Shown here one piece after another: positions 1-6,914 of a stretch of DNA of 16,224 nt. Under the pieces are notes generated by a model. The model saw only the letters and a program-made list of their open reading frames with translations, did no database searches and was not told where the DNA came from. The stretch covers positions 1 to 16,224 of the forward strand of contig JBMNSQ010000030.1 of assembly GCA_050945275.1 (NCBI GenBank), read 5' to 3'. The number at the start of each line of letters is the position of its first letter. Position 1 is the stretch's first letter. This DNA comes from JAAYWY01 sp050945275. GTDB taxonomy: Bacteria > Bacillota > DTU030 > DUMP01. Both the position numbers and the translations under genes were made by a program.

Positions 1-94
1 TGCTGATACTTCTTGAAATGACCGAATCAATCACCCTGAGTTTTTTCATCTCTTGCTTTGTCATATTAAATGTTTTCTCTCTCATGGGTGACAT
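1..94 (-). CDS. ISNCY-type transposase, N-terminal fragment cut by the window edge
   Basis: The minus strand from position 94 reads 31 uninterrupted codons to the window edge, starting MSPMREKTFNMTKQEMKKLR and continuing with a VIDSVISRSIS-like stretch. This resembles the start of ISNCY-group transposases, in which a 'MTxKEMxRLxVIxxVI' segment precedes an HTH of the 'QKEAAELLGLSERQ' type. That HTH would begin just outside the window. A second in-frame ATG at 85 is an alternative start. There is no good ribosome binding site, which is common for transposases. Whether the element is intact cannot be judged. The family call rests on a short N-terminus and is inference from remembered family sequence. 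Confidence 0.55.
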   Translation of the reverse strand, partial: MSPMREKTFNMTKQEMKKLRVIDSVISRSIS

Positions 95-159
95 TTTATC
101 AGATTAGCTTCGATATGACATTATCACAGATTGACTACACAAAAGAGGCTTTTTTGTGA

Positions 160-189
160 TTGACAGAGGGGCTCAGTAGGGTATATAAT
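160..189 (+). promoter_or_regulatory. Consensus sigma-A promoter for the immA-like gene
   Basis: TTGACA at 160-165 and TATAAT at 184-189 are separated by 18 bp, so both boxes match the sigma-A consensus exactly. It lies between the transposase start and the metallopeptidase gene, whose AAGGAGG ribosome binding site is at 234-240. The right end of the insertion element must lie somewhere in 95-160, so the promoter may sit close to or within the element border. Confidence 0.8.
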
Positions 190-245
190 ACTGTTAGCAT
201 AAAAGCTTACGTGCCTTCGCCAAATAAACGAATAAGGAGGCAGTT

Positions 246-998
246 ATGGTCAAAATTGATTTTCGAATGAAGAGAAGCGGCGTACCTATCCTAAGAAAGG
301 CCGAAATAGAAGCTATTGCTGAAAGGCTCCTTGGTGACTACAACCCTAAGGTTTGGGATGAGGCTTGCCCGGTGGATATTGACCATTTTTCTGAGAGCTA
401 CGTGGGTTTGGAGATGGATTACCAAGATTTATCTCCCAATCAATCTATATTGGGTATGATGGTTTTCGATAATTGCCTGATCCCGGTTTACGATGCTAAA
501 AACAAGGTAGCAAAGTATATAAGAGCTGCAGAAGGAACGGTCCTTATTGATAACAGCCTTCTTATGGCTGGCCAAATTCAAAGAGAAAGGTTTACCATCG
601 GGCATGAGGTGGCCCATTGGTTGTTACATAGGGATAAATACAAACCAAGAAAGGGGCCGCCGCTGTCAGCGAGCCAGGTGTCGTCTTTTGTTAAATGCCG
701 CACATGGGAAATTGAGAGGCCAAGACGAAAACTTACCACCGATGACGATTGGATGGAATGGCAAGCGGATTATATGGCTTCTGCCTTGCTGATGCCTAGG
801 AGATTATTTAGCCAGGTGGTTTTACAAAGGTTTGCCCGCATTGGTCTTAAAACGGATTATTATGTACGAGGTACTGATATTAGCCTCGATTTGTGGATTG
901 ATTATTTATCATATGAGTTGGCTGATAGGTTCAATGTATCGGTTACCGCGGCTAAAATTAGGCTCGAGAATCTAGGGTTGGTATGGTTTATAGTGTAA
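246..998 (+). CDS. ImmA/IrrE-type zinc metallopeptidase
   Basis: A 250-residue protein of the ImmA/IrrE (DUF955) metallopeptidase group, cytoplasmic zinc proteases that typically cleave an XRE-type repressor to derepress mobile-element or stress genes. The catalytic HExxH motif is visible as HEVAHWLLH at residues 120-128 (H120, E121, H124). The downstream ExxAD helix (EWQADYMASALLMP, 171-184) supplies the probable third ligand, followed by the family's usual 'ALLMP' stretch. The N-terminal 90 residues are less recognisable. The start is set by AAGGAGG five bases upstream of the ATG. The XRE gene follows after about 14 bases, so the two are probably one transcript. The gene order (protease first, regulator second) is reversed relative to the B. 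subtilis immR-immA pair. The substrate is inferred, not seen. Confidence 0.88.
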   Translation: MVKIDFRMKRSGVPILRKAEIEAIAERLLGDYNPKVWDEACPVDIDHFSESYVGLEMDYQDLSPNQSILGMMVFDNCLIPVYDAKNKVAKYIRAAEGTVLIDNSLLMAGQIQRERFTIGHEVAHWLLHRDKYKPRKGPPLSASQVSSFVKCRTWEIERPRRKLTTDDDWMEWQADYMASALLMPRRLFSQVVLQRFARIGLKTDYYVRGTDISLDLWIDYLSYELADRFNVSVTAAKIRLENLGLVWFIV

Positions 999-1012
999 TG
1001 AGGTGAGAATTG

Positions 1013-1372
1013 ATGGAGAATATTAGATTTGGTGAGTTTATTGCTGGCATAAGGAAAAAAAGAGGCATAACACTTCGTGGGATGGCGGCCGACTTGGAGA
1101 TTACTCCGGCCTACTTAAGCGATATTGAAAAAAGCAGACGAAATCCACCGGACATTAGCATGCTGGAGAAAATAGCGGCACGACTTAGTTTAACCAAGAA
1201 ACAGAAGGAGATCATGTTCGATTTGGCAGGTAGGGACAGGAACGAGATATCACCTGATTTGCCTGATTATATTATGGAAAAGCCCATTGTGACTGTGGCT
1301 TTAAGGAAAGCGAGAGAAAAGGCGACGGATCACGATTGGGAGGAGTTCATTAGAAAACTAGATAAAAAATAG
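1013..1372 (+). CDS. XRE-family helix-turn-helix regulator (partner of the ImmA-like protease)
   Basis: A 119-residue protein with an N-terminal XRE/Cro-C1 DNA-binding domain. The HTH core is at about residues 20-41, including 'ITPAYLSDIEKSRRNPP', the usual recognition-helix signature. The C-terminal 60 residues (PDLPDYIMEKPIVTVALRKA and onward) are charged and of unknown role, perhaps dimerisation or the protease cleavage region. The ATG at 1013 has AGGTGAG at 1001-1007 upstream; a TTG at 1010 is in frame but too close to that site. It is almost certainly co-transcribed with the metallopeptidase and is probably the repressor that protease inactivates. A weak terminator-like hairpin follows the stop. 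Confidence 0.85.
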   Translation: MENIRFGEFIAGIRKKRGITLRGMAADLEITPAYLSDIEKSRRNPPDISMLEKIAARLSLTKKQKEIMFDLAGRDRNEISPDLPDYIMEKPIVTVALRKAREKATDHDWEEFIRKLDKK

Positions 1373-1398
1373 TGGGCCGGTAGGAGCCCAAATTTTTT
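1373..1398 (+). terminator. Weak intrinsic terminator after the XRE gene
   Basis: TGGGC (1373-1377) pairs with GCCCA (1386-1390) around an 8-base loop and is followed by AATTTTTT. The five-base stem is short but the U tract is good, and it sits directly after the stop codon. Confidence 0.45.
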
Positions 1399-1404
1399 AC
1401 CCCC

Positions 1405-1458
1405 ATGTTAGCTAAGAAGCTTACATAGTAACAACGTAACCAGATGACCGTTGTTACT
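1405..1458 (+). repeat. Two adjacent inverted repeats upstream of the sigma-factor operon
   Basis: ATGTTAGCT (1405-1413) and AGCTTACAT (1418-1426) form a nine-base palindrome with one mismatch. It abuts a perfect ten-base inverted repeat, AGTAACAACG (1427-1436) and CGTTGTTACT (1449-1458), with a 12-base spacer. Within the second repeat the pentamer GTAAC occurs twice directly, eight bases apart (1428, 1436), and once inverted (1453-1457). No U tract follows, so this is not a terminator. It lies 31 bases before the sigma-factor start and could be an operator, an autoregulated promoter region or a leader RNA fold. Confidence 0.6.
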
Positions 1459-1489
1459 GATATGACAGGTAGGATGAAGGAGGAGAGAG

Positions 1490-2122
1490 GTGCAGAAGGA
1501 GAAGGCGTTAGAGCAACTCGTAAGAGAAGCGCAGCTAGGAAAAAGGTCAGCTGTAGAGGAGATAGTGAGAAGATTCCAGCCGCTGGTATGGTCCACAGCC
1601 CGGCGATTGGCCCCGGCTCTAGACATGGTGGATGATATGGTCCAAGAAGGGAACTTGGCTTTAGTAACGGCAATTTGTGATTATAGACCGGGTACAGCTC
1701 CCTTTACCTGGTATGTTAAGCGGCAAGTATATTATGCTGTTTCCTACGCTTTAAGGTGCAGCCGACGTACCTTAGAACGCGAAGGGATTAGCTTGGATGC
1801 ACCGGTGGCTGATGAGCAAACTCTTTGCAGTGTCTTGACTTCGGATGAGCTTGGACCGGAGGAGCAAGCTCTGGCAGCAGGGGACAAAGAAGCCTTTCGG
1901 CAGGCCTGGAGCCACCTTACTCTTCGCCAGAGGCAGGTGGTGGCCGGTAGGATGCAGGGGCTAACCTTCGCTGCCATTGCCAGTCAATTAAAGATTGCCC
2001 CCACCACTGCCAAAGGTGCTTATGCCCGTGCTGTAGTTCAGTTAAAAAAGTTACTTACTACCCAGGTCCAAAGGGTCTCCTTAAGTCAGTTTATAAATGA
2101 GGGCGGACAAAAGGAGGTGTAA
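1490..2122 (+). CDS. Sigma-70-family RNA polymerase sigma factor (alternative, SigO/ECF-like size)
   Basis: A 210-residue protein with the two core sigma domains. Region 2 lies at about residues 25-90 and includes the hallmark DDMVQEG (48-54) followed by an aromatic-rich promoter-melting segment (FTWYVKRQVYYAV). Region 4 lies at about 143-190 with a helix-turn-helix (LTLRQRQVVAGRMQGLTFAAIASQLKI). The 50-residue linker lacks a full region 3. The start is a GTG preceded by AAGGAGG at 1477-1483. The next gene begins two bases after the stop, so the sigma factor heads a four-gene operon with DUF1659, DUF2922 and YvrJ proteins. In B. subtilis, YvrJ is encoded beside the alternative sigma factor SigO (YvrI/RsoA), so a related acid- or envelope-stress role is possible. 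No anti-sigma factor is seen in the window. Confidence 0.85.
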   Translation: MQKEKALEQLVREAQLGKRSAVEEIVRRFQPLVWSTARRLAPALDMVDDMVQEGNLALVTAICDYRPGTAPFTWYVKRQVYYAVSYALRCSRRTLEREGISLDAPVADEQTLCSVLTSDELGPEEQALAAGDKEAFRQAWSHLTLRQRQVVAGRMQGLTFAAIASQLKIAPTTAKGAYARAVVQLKKLLTTQVQRVSLSQFINEGGQKEV

Positions 2123-2124
2123 AG

Positions 2125-2349
2125 ATGGCCGTACAACGTACACCTGAGGTATCGCGGCTGCAGCTTCAACTGCAGACGGGAGTTACCGAGGACAATAAGC
2201 CAATTGTTAAGAACCGGTACTTTAACAATGTAAAAACAGATGCCGTTGACGAAAATGTATACAATGTGGCTCAGTCGTTGGCTGGTTTGCAGGAGTACTC
2301 GCTGCTAGTTGTGCGACGCATTGATACTAGTGCGTTGGATGAGTTTTAA
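2125..2349 (+). CDS. DUF1659 small protein
   Basis: A 74-residue soluble protein matching the DUF1659 pattern: an N-terminal beta-rich stretch, 'VTEDNKPIVKNRYFNNVKTDA' in the middle (slightly varied across the family), and a C-terminal 'LLVVRRIDTSALDE' segment. The function is unknown. It is regularly encoded next to DUF2922 and YvrJ proteins in Firmicutes, as here. Its ribosome binding site, AAGGAGG at 2111-2117, lies inside the end of the sigma-factor gene, so translation is probably coupled. Confidence 0.85.
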   Translation: MAVQRTPEVSRLQLQLQTGVTEDNKPIVKNRYFNNVKTDAVDENVYNVAQSLAGLQEYSLLVVRRIDTSALDEF

Positions 2350-2405
2350 GGGAAAAACCAGTCTTTGTTAAAGGGCATTTTACGGTGAATAGGAGGTGAA
2401 CTTAG

Positions 2406-2624
2406 GTGGAAAAAACCTTAGTAATGGTCTTTAAGAACGCCGATGGGAAAAATGCTTCTATTTCGATAGCAGCCCCAAGAGAGGATCTGGATGCCGTCGA
2501 AGTGGTGCAGGCCATGCAGGAGATAATTGATAACAATGTCTTTGTCACCAGTGGAGGTGATTTGGTAGAGATTGCTGCTGCTCGCGTAGTAAGCCGCGAG
2601 GTCACCGAGCTGGAAGTAGTGTAA
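2406..2624 (+). CDS. DUF2922 small protein
   Basis: A 72-residue protein with the DUF2922 layout: 'LVMVFKNADGKNASISI' near the N-terminus, 'AVEVVQAMQEIIDNNVFVTSGG' in the middle and 'AARVVSREVTELE' at the C-terminus. The GTG start is chosen because AGGAGGTGA (2391-2399) sits at the correct distance and the family normally starts with a short polar residue before the 'L.M.F' strand. The function is unknown. It lies 56 bases after the DUF1659 gene and 20 before the YvrJ gene, with no terminator between them. Confidence 0.87.
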   Translation: MEKTLVMVFKNADGKNASISIAAPREDLDAVEVVQAMQEIIDNNVFVTSGGDLVEIAAARVVSREVTELEVV

Positions 2625-2644
2625 CTTAAGCGAGGTGATTAAAG

Positions 2645-2791
2645 GTGGAAGACCTATGGGCACAAATTGCTAACTTGGGATTTCCGGTGGTGGTTACTCT
2701 GTACTTGTTAATACGGATGGAAGCCAAGCTGGATGAGCTTACCAAGAGCATTGCTGATCTGGCGCAATCGATTAACACGCTGGGAGTGTAA
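2645..2791 (+). CDS. YvrJ-family small membrane protein
   Basis: A 48-codon gene starting with GTG and preceded by GAGGTGAT at 2632-2639. The product begins VEDLWAQIANLGFPVVVTLY, then a short hydrophobic run ending at R24, and then a charged amphipathic helix (MEAKLDELTKSIADLAQSIN). This is the YvrJ family: one transmembrane or membrane-inserted helix plus a short coiled tail. YvrJ of B. subtilis lies beside the sigma factor SigO, which supports reading this operon as a small sigma/membrane-peptide module. The role is unknown; the holin-like size makes a membrane-perturbing or signalling peptide conceivable but unproven. Confidence 0.87.
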   Translation: MEDLWAQIANLGFPVVVTLYLLIRMEAKLDELTKSIADLAQSINTLGV

Positions 2792-2795
2792 AAGT

Positions 2796-2836
2796 AACCG
2801 GGTCAGACGTCCGCCCTGGCTCGGTTTTATTTTTAT
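2796..2836 (+). terminator. Intrinsic terminator of the sigma-DUF1659-DUF2922-YvrJ operon
   Basis: AACCGGGTCAG (2796-2806) pairs with CTGGCTCGGTT (2816-2826), an 11-base stem with two G-U pairs and a nine-base loop. The T-rich run TTTTATTTTT follows. It lies immediately after the YvrJ stop codon and separates this operon from the DUF2512 gene. Confidence 0.85.
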
Positions 2837-2961
2837 ACAATCAATCGCCCCCTCTTCTTTGTTCTTTGGTGCCTTATGCGGTTATGAATTTGGTAACTAT
2901 GGGGCACATTAAATCATGGTTTGGACATGGTTTTTGGTTTATCTATGAGGAGGTTAAAGGT

Positions 2962-3315
2962 GTGAGTAAGACAACTAGTGCGTTGTTAGTAAAATTCCTG
3001 CTAACTTTGGCTGCAGCTGCGGTTCCATTTATATTTTTTAGTGACAACCCTTGGGGAACTGTTACCATGCTGGCTGTTTTAGGGACAGCACTTAATTATT
3101 TGATAGGGGATTTGGCTATACTTCCTACCTTTGGAAATGTGGTTGCCGCGATAAGCGATGGACTTTTGGCTGCCATAACCGCTTTCATTTACGGTCGGAT
3201 AACCCCAGGTTTTAGAACAACCATGGAGACATTGGTGACCTTCGCCATACTTGTTATGGTAGCCGAGTACTTTTTTCATCAATATCTTATCCGGTCGGAA
3301 AAGGTAGCCCCTTAA
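2962..3315 (+). CDS. DUF2512 (YndM-like) integral membrane protein
   Basis: A 117-residue protein of the DUF2512 family. It has four predicted membrane helices: about residues 8-24, 30-50 (with the family's 'LNYLIGDLAILP' segment straddling the second and third), 57-77 and 85-105. The GTG at 2962 is chosen over the upstream ATG (2866 frame) because GAGGAGG (2947-2953) sits eight bases before it and family members start directly with 'K..ALLVKF'. The function is unknown; such proteins occur in spore-forming Firmicutes. It is separated from the preceding operon by a strong terminator, and no convincing sigma-A promoter was found in 2837-2950, so another sigma factor could be responsible. Confidence 0.85.
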   Translation: MSKTTSALLVKFLLTLAAAAVPFIFFSDNPWGTVTMLAVLGTALNYLIGDLAILPTFGNVVAAISDGLLAAITAFIYGRITPGFRTTMETLVTFAILVMVAEYFFHQYLIRSEKVAP

Positions 3316-3356
3316 TGGGTCAACTACATTGAGCCGACAACTTATCTTTTTAGGCA

Positions 3357-3387
3357 AACTGGGAACTTCCGTCTGGGGTTCCCAGTT
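3357..3387. terminator. Hairpin between convergent DUF2512 and DUF3866 genes
   Basis: AACTGGGAAC (3357-3366) is a perfect ten-base match to GTTCCCAGTT (3378-3387), with an 11-base loop. It lies between two convergent stop codons. The T tracts are modest on both sides (TCTATTGC... on plus, TGCCTAAAAAG on minus), so it is a plausible but imperfect bidirectional terminator. Confidence 0.6.
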
Positions 3388-3410
3388 CTATTGCTAGCGT
3401 TTTTACGAGC

Positions 3411-4499
3411 CTAGACCATAGTCGCACTGTAATAACCGGCGCTGCCGGCAGTGAGAAAGAATTCCCGATCTTGGTCAAGATTGCGTCCCATGGTGGTGAG
3501 TTTAAATGGAAAGTGCCTGATGTTGGTCAGGACTTTTCTTTGATCGGAGACTACTTTGACCTGGTGTTTACGATCTAGCTGATGGGTCTTAATTTGCTCT
3601 TGGATGTACCGGTCTTTATCGGGATCTAGTTTGGGTAAGACCACGGTAGCTGGGGTGTGAGCTATTTCTTGCAAAATGGTTAGGCTGTGGTGGCTGATGC
3701 CGTAGTGCCGGGGACGCTTATCGTTGAAGCTAATTCGAGGGATAAACACGGGGTGCCCACCTAAGGTATTTACAGCGTCTATAATGTACCCTTGCTCTAT
3801 TCCGGAAAAGCCGTATTTGGTTCCAGTGCCGGTAATTCCTGGTCCCATGGTTACAATTGCTATATCGGCTTTAAGAACGGCTCGGGCTCCGATTAGGGCA
3901 GTGTAAATATTTACGGCCTCAAAGTCGCCGCCGAAGGCTTGCCCCAAGGTAACTGTTCCTTCAATGAGGTTGTTTTCTTTTAAGAAGGCTATATTTCGGC
4001 TATAGCTAGCGGGTAAGGCACCACCATCGGTCATTATGTAACCAATCTTTAGCGCTGAGTTTTGGCGCTTGATGTTAAATGCTGCTGGAAGAAGCATACT
4101 GTGTAGCTCGCCAATTATCACCGGCATCTTGCCTAGACTCTTAAAATCGCGAAACAATTGATGATAAGGGCTGTTTTCTTCTTCCATGGTCATAACGGCA
4201 AATTGCCATGGGGTGTAACGGAGTTTCATTATGTGTCCCGGGAAAGTAGGGGAGTGTCGCTTAAGGAGGGCTTTTGAGTTTCTTTCAACTGAAACTACAA
4301 AATGATAGCCACCGCTTCCGAGCCCCAGCAGGCCAGCGGTGGTATTTAGCAGCACCTCGTCGCCGGGTTTTATGTTTCCGGTAAAAAAATCATAATTTAT
4401 GGCGCGGTGTTGACTGGAGTCGGTCAGAACTTTTATTTCGGTGCAGCCGGGGTAAGTCTTTAGGATTTCGATTACTTTCCCTCGGCGGTAGCTAATCAT
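3411..4499 (-). CDS. DUF3866 family protein
   Basis: A 362-residue protein of the DUF3866 family, whose biochemical function is unknown. It starts 'MISYRRGKVIEIL', as the family usually does, with a beta-rich N-terminal domain of about 90 residues ('NTTAGLLGLGSGGYHFVV' near its end). The larger alpha/beta domain has glycine-rich loops (MTDGGALP, TLGQAFGGDFEAVN, TMGPGITGTGT) that look like a ligand-binding fold. The ATG at 4499 is preferred to the TTG at 4544, which would overlap the upstream gene. AGGA lies about nine bases before it. It is the last gene of the minus-strand operon, 19 bases after the MraY-like gene. No transmembrane segment is obvious. A link to cell-envelope sugar metabolism is suggested only by its neighbours. 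Confidence 0.85.
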   Translation of the reverse strand: MISYRRGKVIEILKTYPGCTEIKVLTDSSQHRAINYDFFTGNIKPGDEVLLNTTAGLLGLGSGGYHFVVSVERNSKALLKRHSPTFPGHIMKLRYTPWQFAVMTMEEENSPYHQLFRDFKSLGKMPVIIGELHSMLLPAAFNIKRQNSALKIGYIMTDGGALPASYSRNIAFLKENNLIEGTVTLGQAFGGDFEAVNIYTALIGARAVLKADIAIVTMGPGITGTGTKYGFSGIEQGYIIDAVNTLGGHPVFIPRISFNDKRPRHYGISHHSLTILQEIAHTPATVVLPKLDPDKDRYIQEQIKTHQLDRKHQVKVVSDQRKVLTNIRHFPFKLTTMGRNLDQDREFFLTAGSAGYYSATMV

Positions 4500-4518
4500 A
4501 TCCACACTTCCTACAAGA

Positions 4519-5376
4519 TTAGTTTTGGCGACCCAGGTTATCAAACAGGCTCAAGATTCGGTTGTTGGCGATGACAGTGCTGAGGGAATATCTTTCGGTA
4601 AATAAGTGAAGGGCGATAAGAATAACTAGGGTGGTTAGTTTTGCGCTGTAGTTAAACTGCCTCACGGCTAACATACCAGCGGAAATTCCCAGCACATTGG
4701 ACCCGGCATCGCCCATCATGGACCGAGCTTTAAGATCAAAGGGGAAATATCCGATCACCGTACCGATAAGCGGCAACAGAAGAACAAAGTAGCGATATGT
4801 TCCGGTAAGAAAAGAGCTTAATCCCAAAATAAAAAGAAGGAACAAGTAAAATTTAATGGCTCGTCCGGGTCTAAGATCCAAGAGATTAAGTAGGTTTGTA
4901 AACAGCGCTAGTACTAATGTACTAACGATGATTTCTACTAAGCGACTGAACCACACGCTGCTTATAATAAAGGCTATTAACAGTCCCCCCAGAGCTTTGA
5001 CGGTGCCGGTGGTGAGCTGCCTCGAGAGCAAAGCCTTAACATGGCCCCTTAGCCCTAAAACGCTTCGTGAGCCCAGCATATCGTCAATAAACCCGAGCAA
5101 GCTTATCGCTGACAAAGCTTGGGTCAGTAGCAGCACCGTGGGGACATCAAGCGCTATTTCTAAATACATTTTAGCCGCTGTTAGATAAAGAGCATACCAA
5201 GGCCATGAGCAAAGGACAAATATTATACCGATACCCTGGGGTATCAGTTCGCCTCGGAAATTTTTTCCCAGGTGGTTGCTGCACTGAAACATATCGATAA
5301 AATATGGTGCTAGAAAGTGAGCGGTGAGGGCCGAGCAAAAAAACAGTATCAAGAAAAGGCCATGCTTAGGCACCAA
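4519..5376 (-). CDS. MraY/WecA-like polyprenyl-phosphate sugar-phosphate transferase
   Basis: A 285-residue polytopic membrane protein of the PNPT (MraY/WecA/TagO) family, which moves a UDP-sugar phosphosugar onto a polyprenyl phosphate. Visible signatures are the Mg-binding D98-D99 (GFIDDMLG), the 'NLLNLLDLRPGRA' segment at 161-173 and 'MGDAGSN' at 221-227. The C-terminal 'ERYSLSTVIANNRILSLFD' replaces the His-rich loop seen in WecA. About eight hydrophobic helices are present, two or three fewer than MraY (about 320-360 residues). It starts with TTG at 5376 (AAGGAG seven bases upstream; GTG at 5373 is an alternative) and overlaps the glycosyltransferase gene by 11 bases. It is unlikely to be the essential mraY, which normally lies in the mur cluster. 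The sugar specificity is unknown. Confidence 0.85.
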   Translation of the reverse strand: MVPKHGLFLILFFCSALTAHFLAPYFIDMFQCSNHLGKNFRGELIPQGIGIIFVLCSWPWYALYLTAAKMYLEIALDVPTVLLLTQALSAISLLGFIDDMLGSRSVLGLRGHVKALLSRQLTTGTVKALGGLLIAFIISSVWFSRLVEIIVSTLVLALFTNLLNLLDLRPGRAIKFYLFLLFILGLSSFLTGTYRYFVLLLPLIGTVIGYFPFDLKARSMMGDAGSNVLGISAGMLAVRQFNYSAKLTTLVILIALHLFTERYSLSTVIANNRILSLFDNLGRQN

Positions 5377-6064
5377 TTGTTCGCTCCTTTAATTTTTGAA
5401 CTAATATCTTTAGTATGTCTATAAATTGAGCGCCGCGATGCGCAAAGCCTGGCCAATTTCTGCCGGTTATATCATGGTACATATCCACATCTACTTCAAC
5501 TACTTGGTATCCTTTGGTTAAGATGTCGATGAGCATCCCTACTTCCAAGCTATAACCATCGGGTATGGGAGCAATGTTGTCCAGCACGTGGCGTTTGAAA
5601 GCCCTTTGACCGGAGAGGGCGGTAGAAAGGTGTTCTCCGGTAAAAAATTTTACCCCGCCCGCGGCCAGGGATTTTACTAAACCGAGGCCCCCTGGTTTGT
5701 CCGCTGGTTTGAATCTGGCTATGGTTACATCGGCGTCATTGTTAATGAGAGGTAGCACAAGCTTATAGGCCTCACAGGCGCTTTTCTTTAAATCGGCGTC
5801 TAAAAACATTATTATGTCGCCGTCAGCGTGCTTAAGTCCGTGCCGAAGAGCGCCGCCTTTTCCCAAGTTACGGCTTAGTTTTAGCGTTTGTACCTGGCAC
5901 TGGGCTGCTTTGGCTAGGGTGTTATCAGTGGAGCCGTCGTCAATAACCATGATTGTCCATCTTAGTGTCGGCAATATTCGGTGCGCAACTTTTTTTATGC
6001 CGTAAATGGTGTCCTCGATATTAGCTTCTTCGTTATAAGCCGGTATTAATACAGAGACCCTCAC
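5366..6064 (-). CDS. Family 2 glycosyltransferase (dolichyl/undecaprenyl-phosphate sugar transferase-like)
   Basis: A 232-residue GT-A fold glycosyltransferase, probably making a polyprenyl-phosphate-linked sugar or extending a lipid-linked glycan at the inner membrane face. The motifs are IPAYNEE (7-13), IDDGSTDNT (41-49), the metal-binding DAD at 89-91 within 'MFLDADLK', and SGQRAF (151-156) as in DPM-type enzymes. The C-terminus ends in an amphipathic helix, not the paired membrane helices of GtrB/ArnC types. The start is GTG at 6064 and shares four bases (GTGA) with the stop of the SteB-like gene. GGAGGA is five to six bases upstream. The tight overlaps with the neighbours on both sides imply coordinated production with SteB and the MraY-like enzyme. 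Confidence 0.85.
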   Translation of the reverse strand: MRVSVLIPAYNEEANIEDTIYGIKKVAHRILPTLRWTIMVIDDGSTDNTLAKAAQCQVQTLKLSRNLGKGGALRHGLKHADGDIIMFLDADLKKSACEAYKLVLPLINNDADVTIARFKPADKPGGLGLVKSLAAGGVKFFTGEHLSTALSGQRAFKRHVLDNIAPIPDGYSLEVGMLIDILTKGYQVVEVDVDMYHDITGRNWPGFAHRGAQFIDILKILVQKLKERTIGA

Positions 6065-6900
6065 CAGAGTTCCTCCTTGTCGGCGTAAGGTAGAAGAGCG
6101 TTAGCTGATGCTTTTATCCCGTAATTACCTTCTTTGCCGGTCATGATTAGCACTAACGAAGTCTGGCCGATAATAGTGTCCACGTTGTCCACGGTAGATA
6201 TTCCTTCCTTCTGATAACACTCCATGCAAGAATGTTCTATATCGCTACGTTCTACTCCCACTATGCGGATGCTTGTTTTTTTGAGTTCTCTAATTAGAGG
6301 GATATCTACTGTTTCTAGTTTATTAGTTTTTGTGTTGTTACCTCCGACCAGGATTACAAAGTCGGGTGCTATGTCAAAGTTACCACTTACCTGGACAAAT
6401 CCCTGTTGCTCAAGCTGTTTGATGCCTTCTGTTTGGCCGAAAGCAATGGAATCAACAATTGATTTGGAGATTGGTGCAACGGATGGTTGCTCAATTTTGT
6501 CTATGGCTAGGACTTTATCTGTTATAACTACGGACGCATTTATATTAGCCCCGGCCATCTGTAGTGTGTTCTTAAGATAAGGATACAGGAGGTCCTCGGA
6601 AGCTTCTATTATAACAATGTTTAACCCATCAAGTTTATATCTTAGATACTCGGTAGCAATGTTTTCCGAAAAAACTCGTTTTTGTTCCAGAATGTTTTGC
6701 AAGTTGTCAACTTCGGTTCGTAAGGTCTGGTTGGTTTGGGTTAGGTTATCGAAGGTACTTTCTAGGGATGCAATTAGTTCTGTTTGCTGCCGCAAGATAA
6801 TAGCATTGGAATCTAGCTGAAAACCGATAAGTATACCAATACCTAAGGCCATAAATACAGCTATCAGGGTGACTACTAAGTACCTGATGTTAATGAACAT
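6061..6900 (-). CDS. SteB/MctB-like membrane-anchored coiled-coil protein (annotated as 'copper transporter')
   Basis: A 279-residue protein with one N-terminal membrane helix (about residues 8-27, 'VVTLIAVFMALGIGILIGF'). A coiled coil of about residues 35-78 follows, and then a soluble alpha/beta domain presumably outside the membrane. This matches the MctB family, named after a mycobacterial channel protein, whose actinobacterial member SteB is a partner of SteA at the division site. The channel name is probably misleading here, since one helix cannot easily form a pore. Two cysteines (SCMEC near residue 230) could bind metal. The ATG follows AAGGAG closely and lies 14 bases after the SteA stop, so steA and steB are adjacent as in actinobacteria. 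Confidence 0.82.
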   Translation of the reverse strand: MFINIRYLVVTLIAVFMALGIGILIGFQLDSNAIILRQQTELIASLESTFDNLTQTNQTLRTEVDNLQNILEQKRVFSENIATEYLRYKLDGLNIVIIEASEDLLYPYLKNTLQMAGANINASVVITDKVLAIDKIEQPSVAPISKSIVDSIAFGQTEGIKQLEQQGFVQVSGNFDIAPDFVILVGGNNTKTNKLETVDIPLIRELKKTSIRIVGVERSDIEHSCMECYQKEGISTVDNVDTIIGQTSLVLIMTGKEGNYGIKASANALLPYADKEELW

Positions 6901-6914
6901 CTACCGTTCTCCTT

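Noticed and set aside
155..166. TGTGATTGACAG shared with 8681-8692, suggesting a common CRP/FNR-like site
   Set aside because: Half of the match is the obligatory TTGACA -35 box, and no symmetrical second half-site accompanies either copy.
1350..1673. A 107-residue minus-strand open frame across the sigma-factor start
   Set aside because: It is antisense to the XRE gene end and the sigma factor, and its Ser/Leu/Pro-rich composition is typical of a shadow frame.
2866..2961. N-terminal extension of the DUF2512 protein from an upstream start
   Set aside because: The extension is unlike the family, and a strong ribosome binding site precedes the GTG at 2962.
5893..5912. TGGCAC followed by TGCTT resembling a sigma-54 promoter
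   Set aside because: The -12 element is out of register and it lies inside the glycosyltransferase gene on the non-coding strand with no gene downstream.
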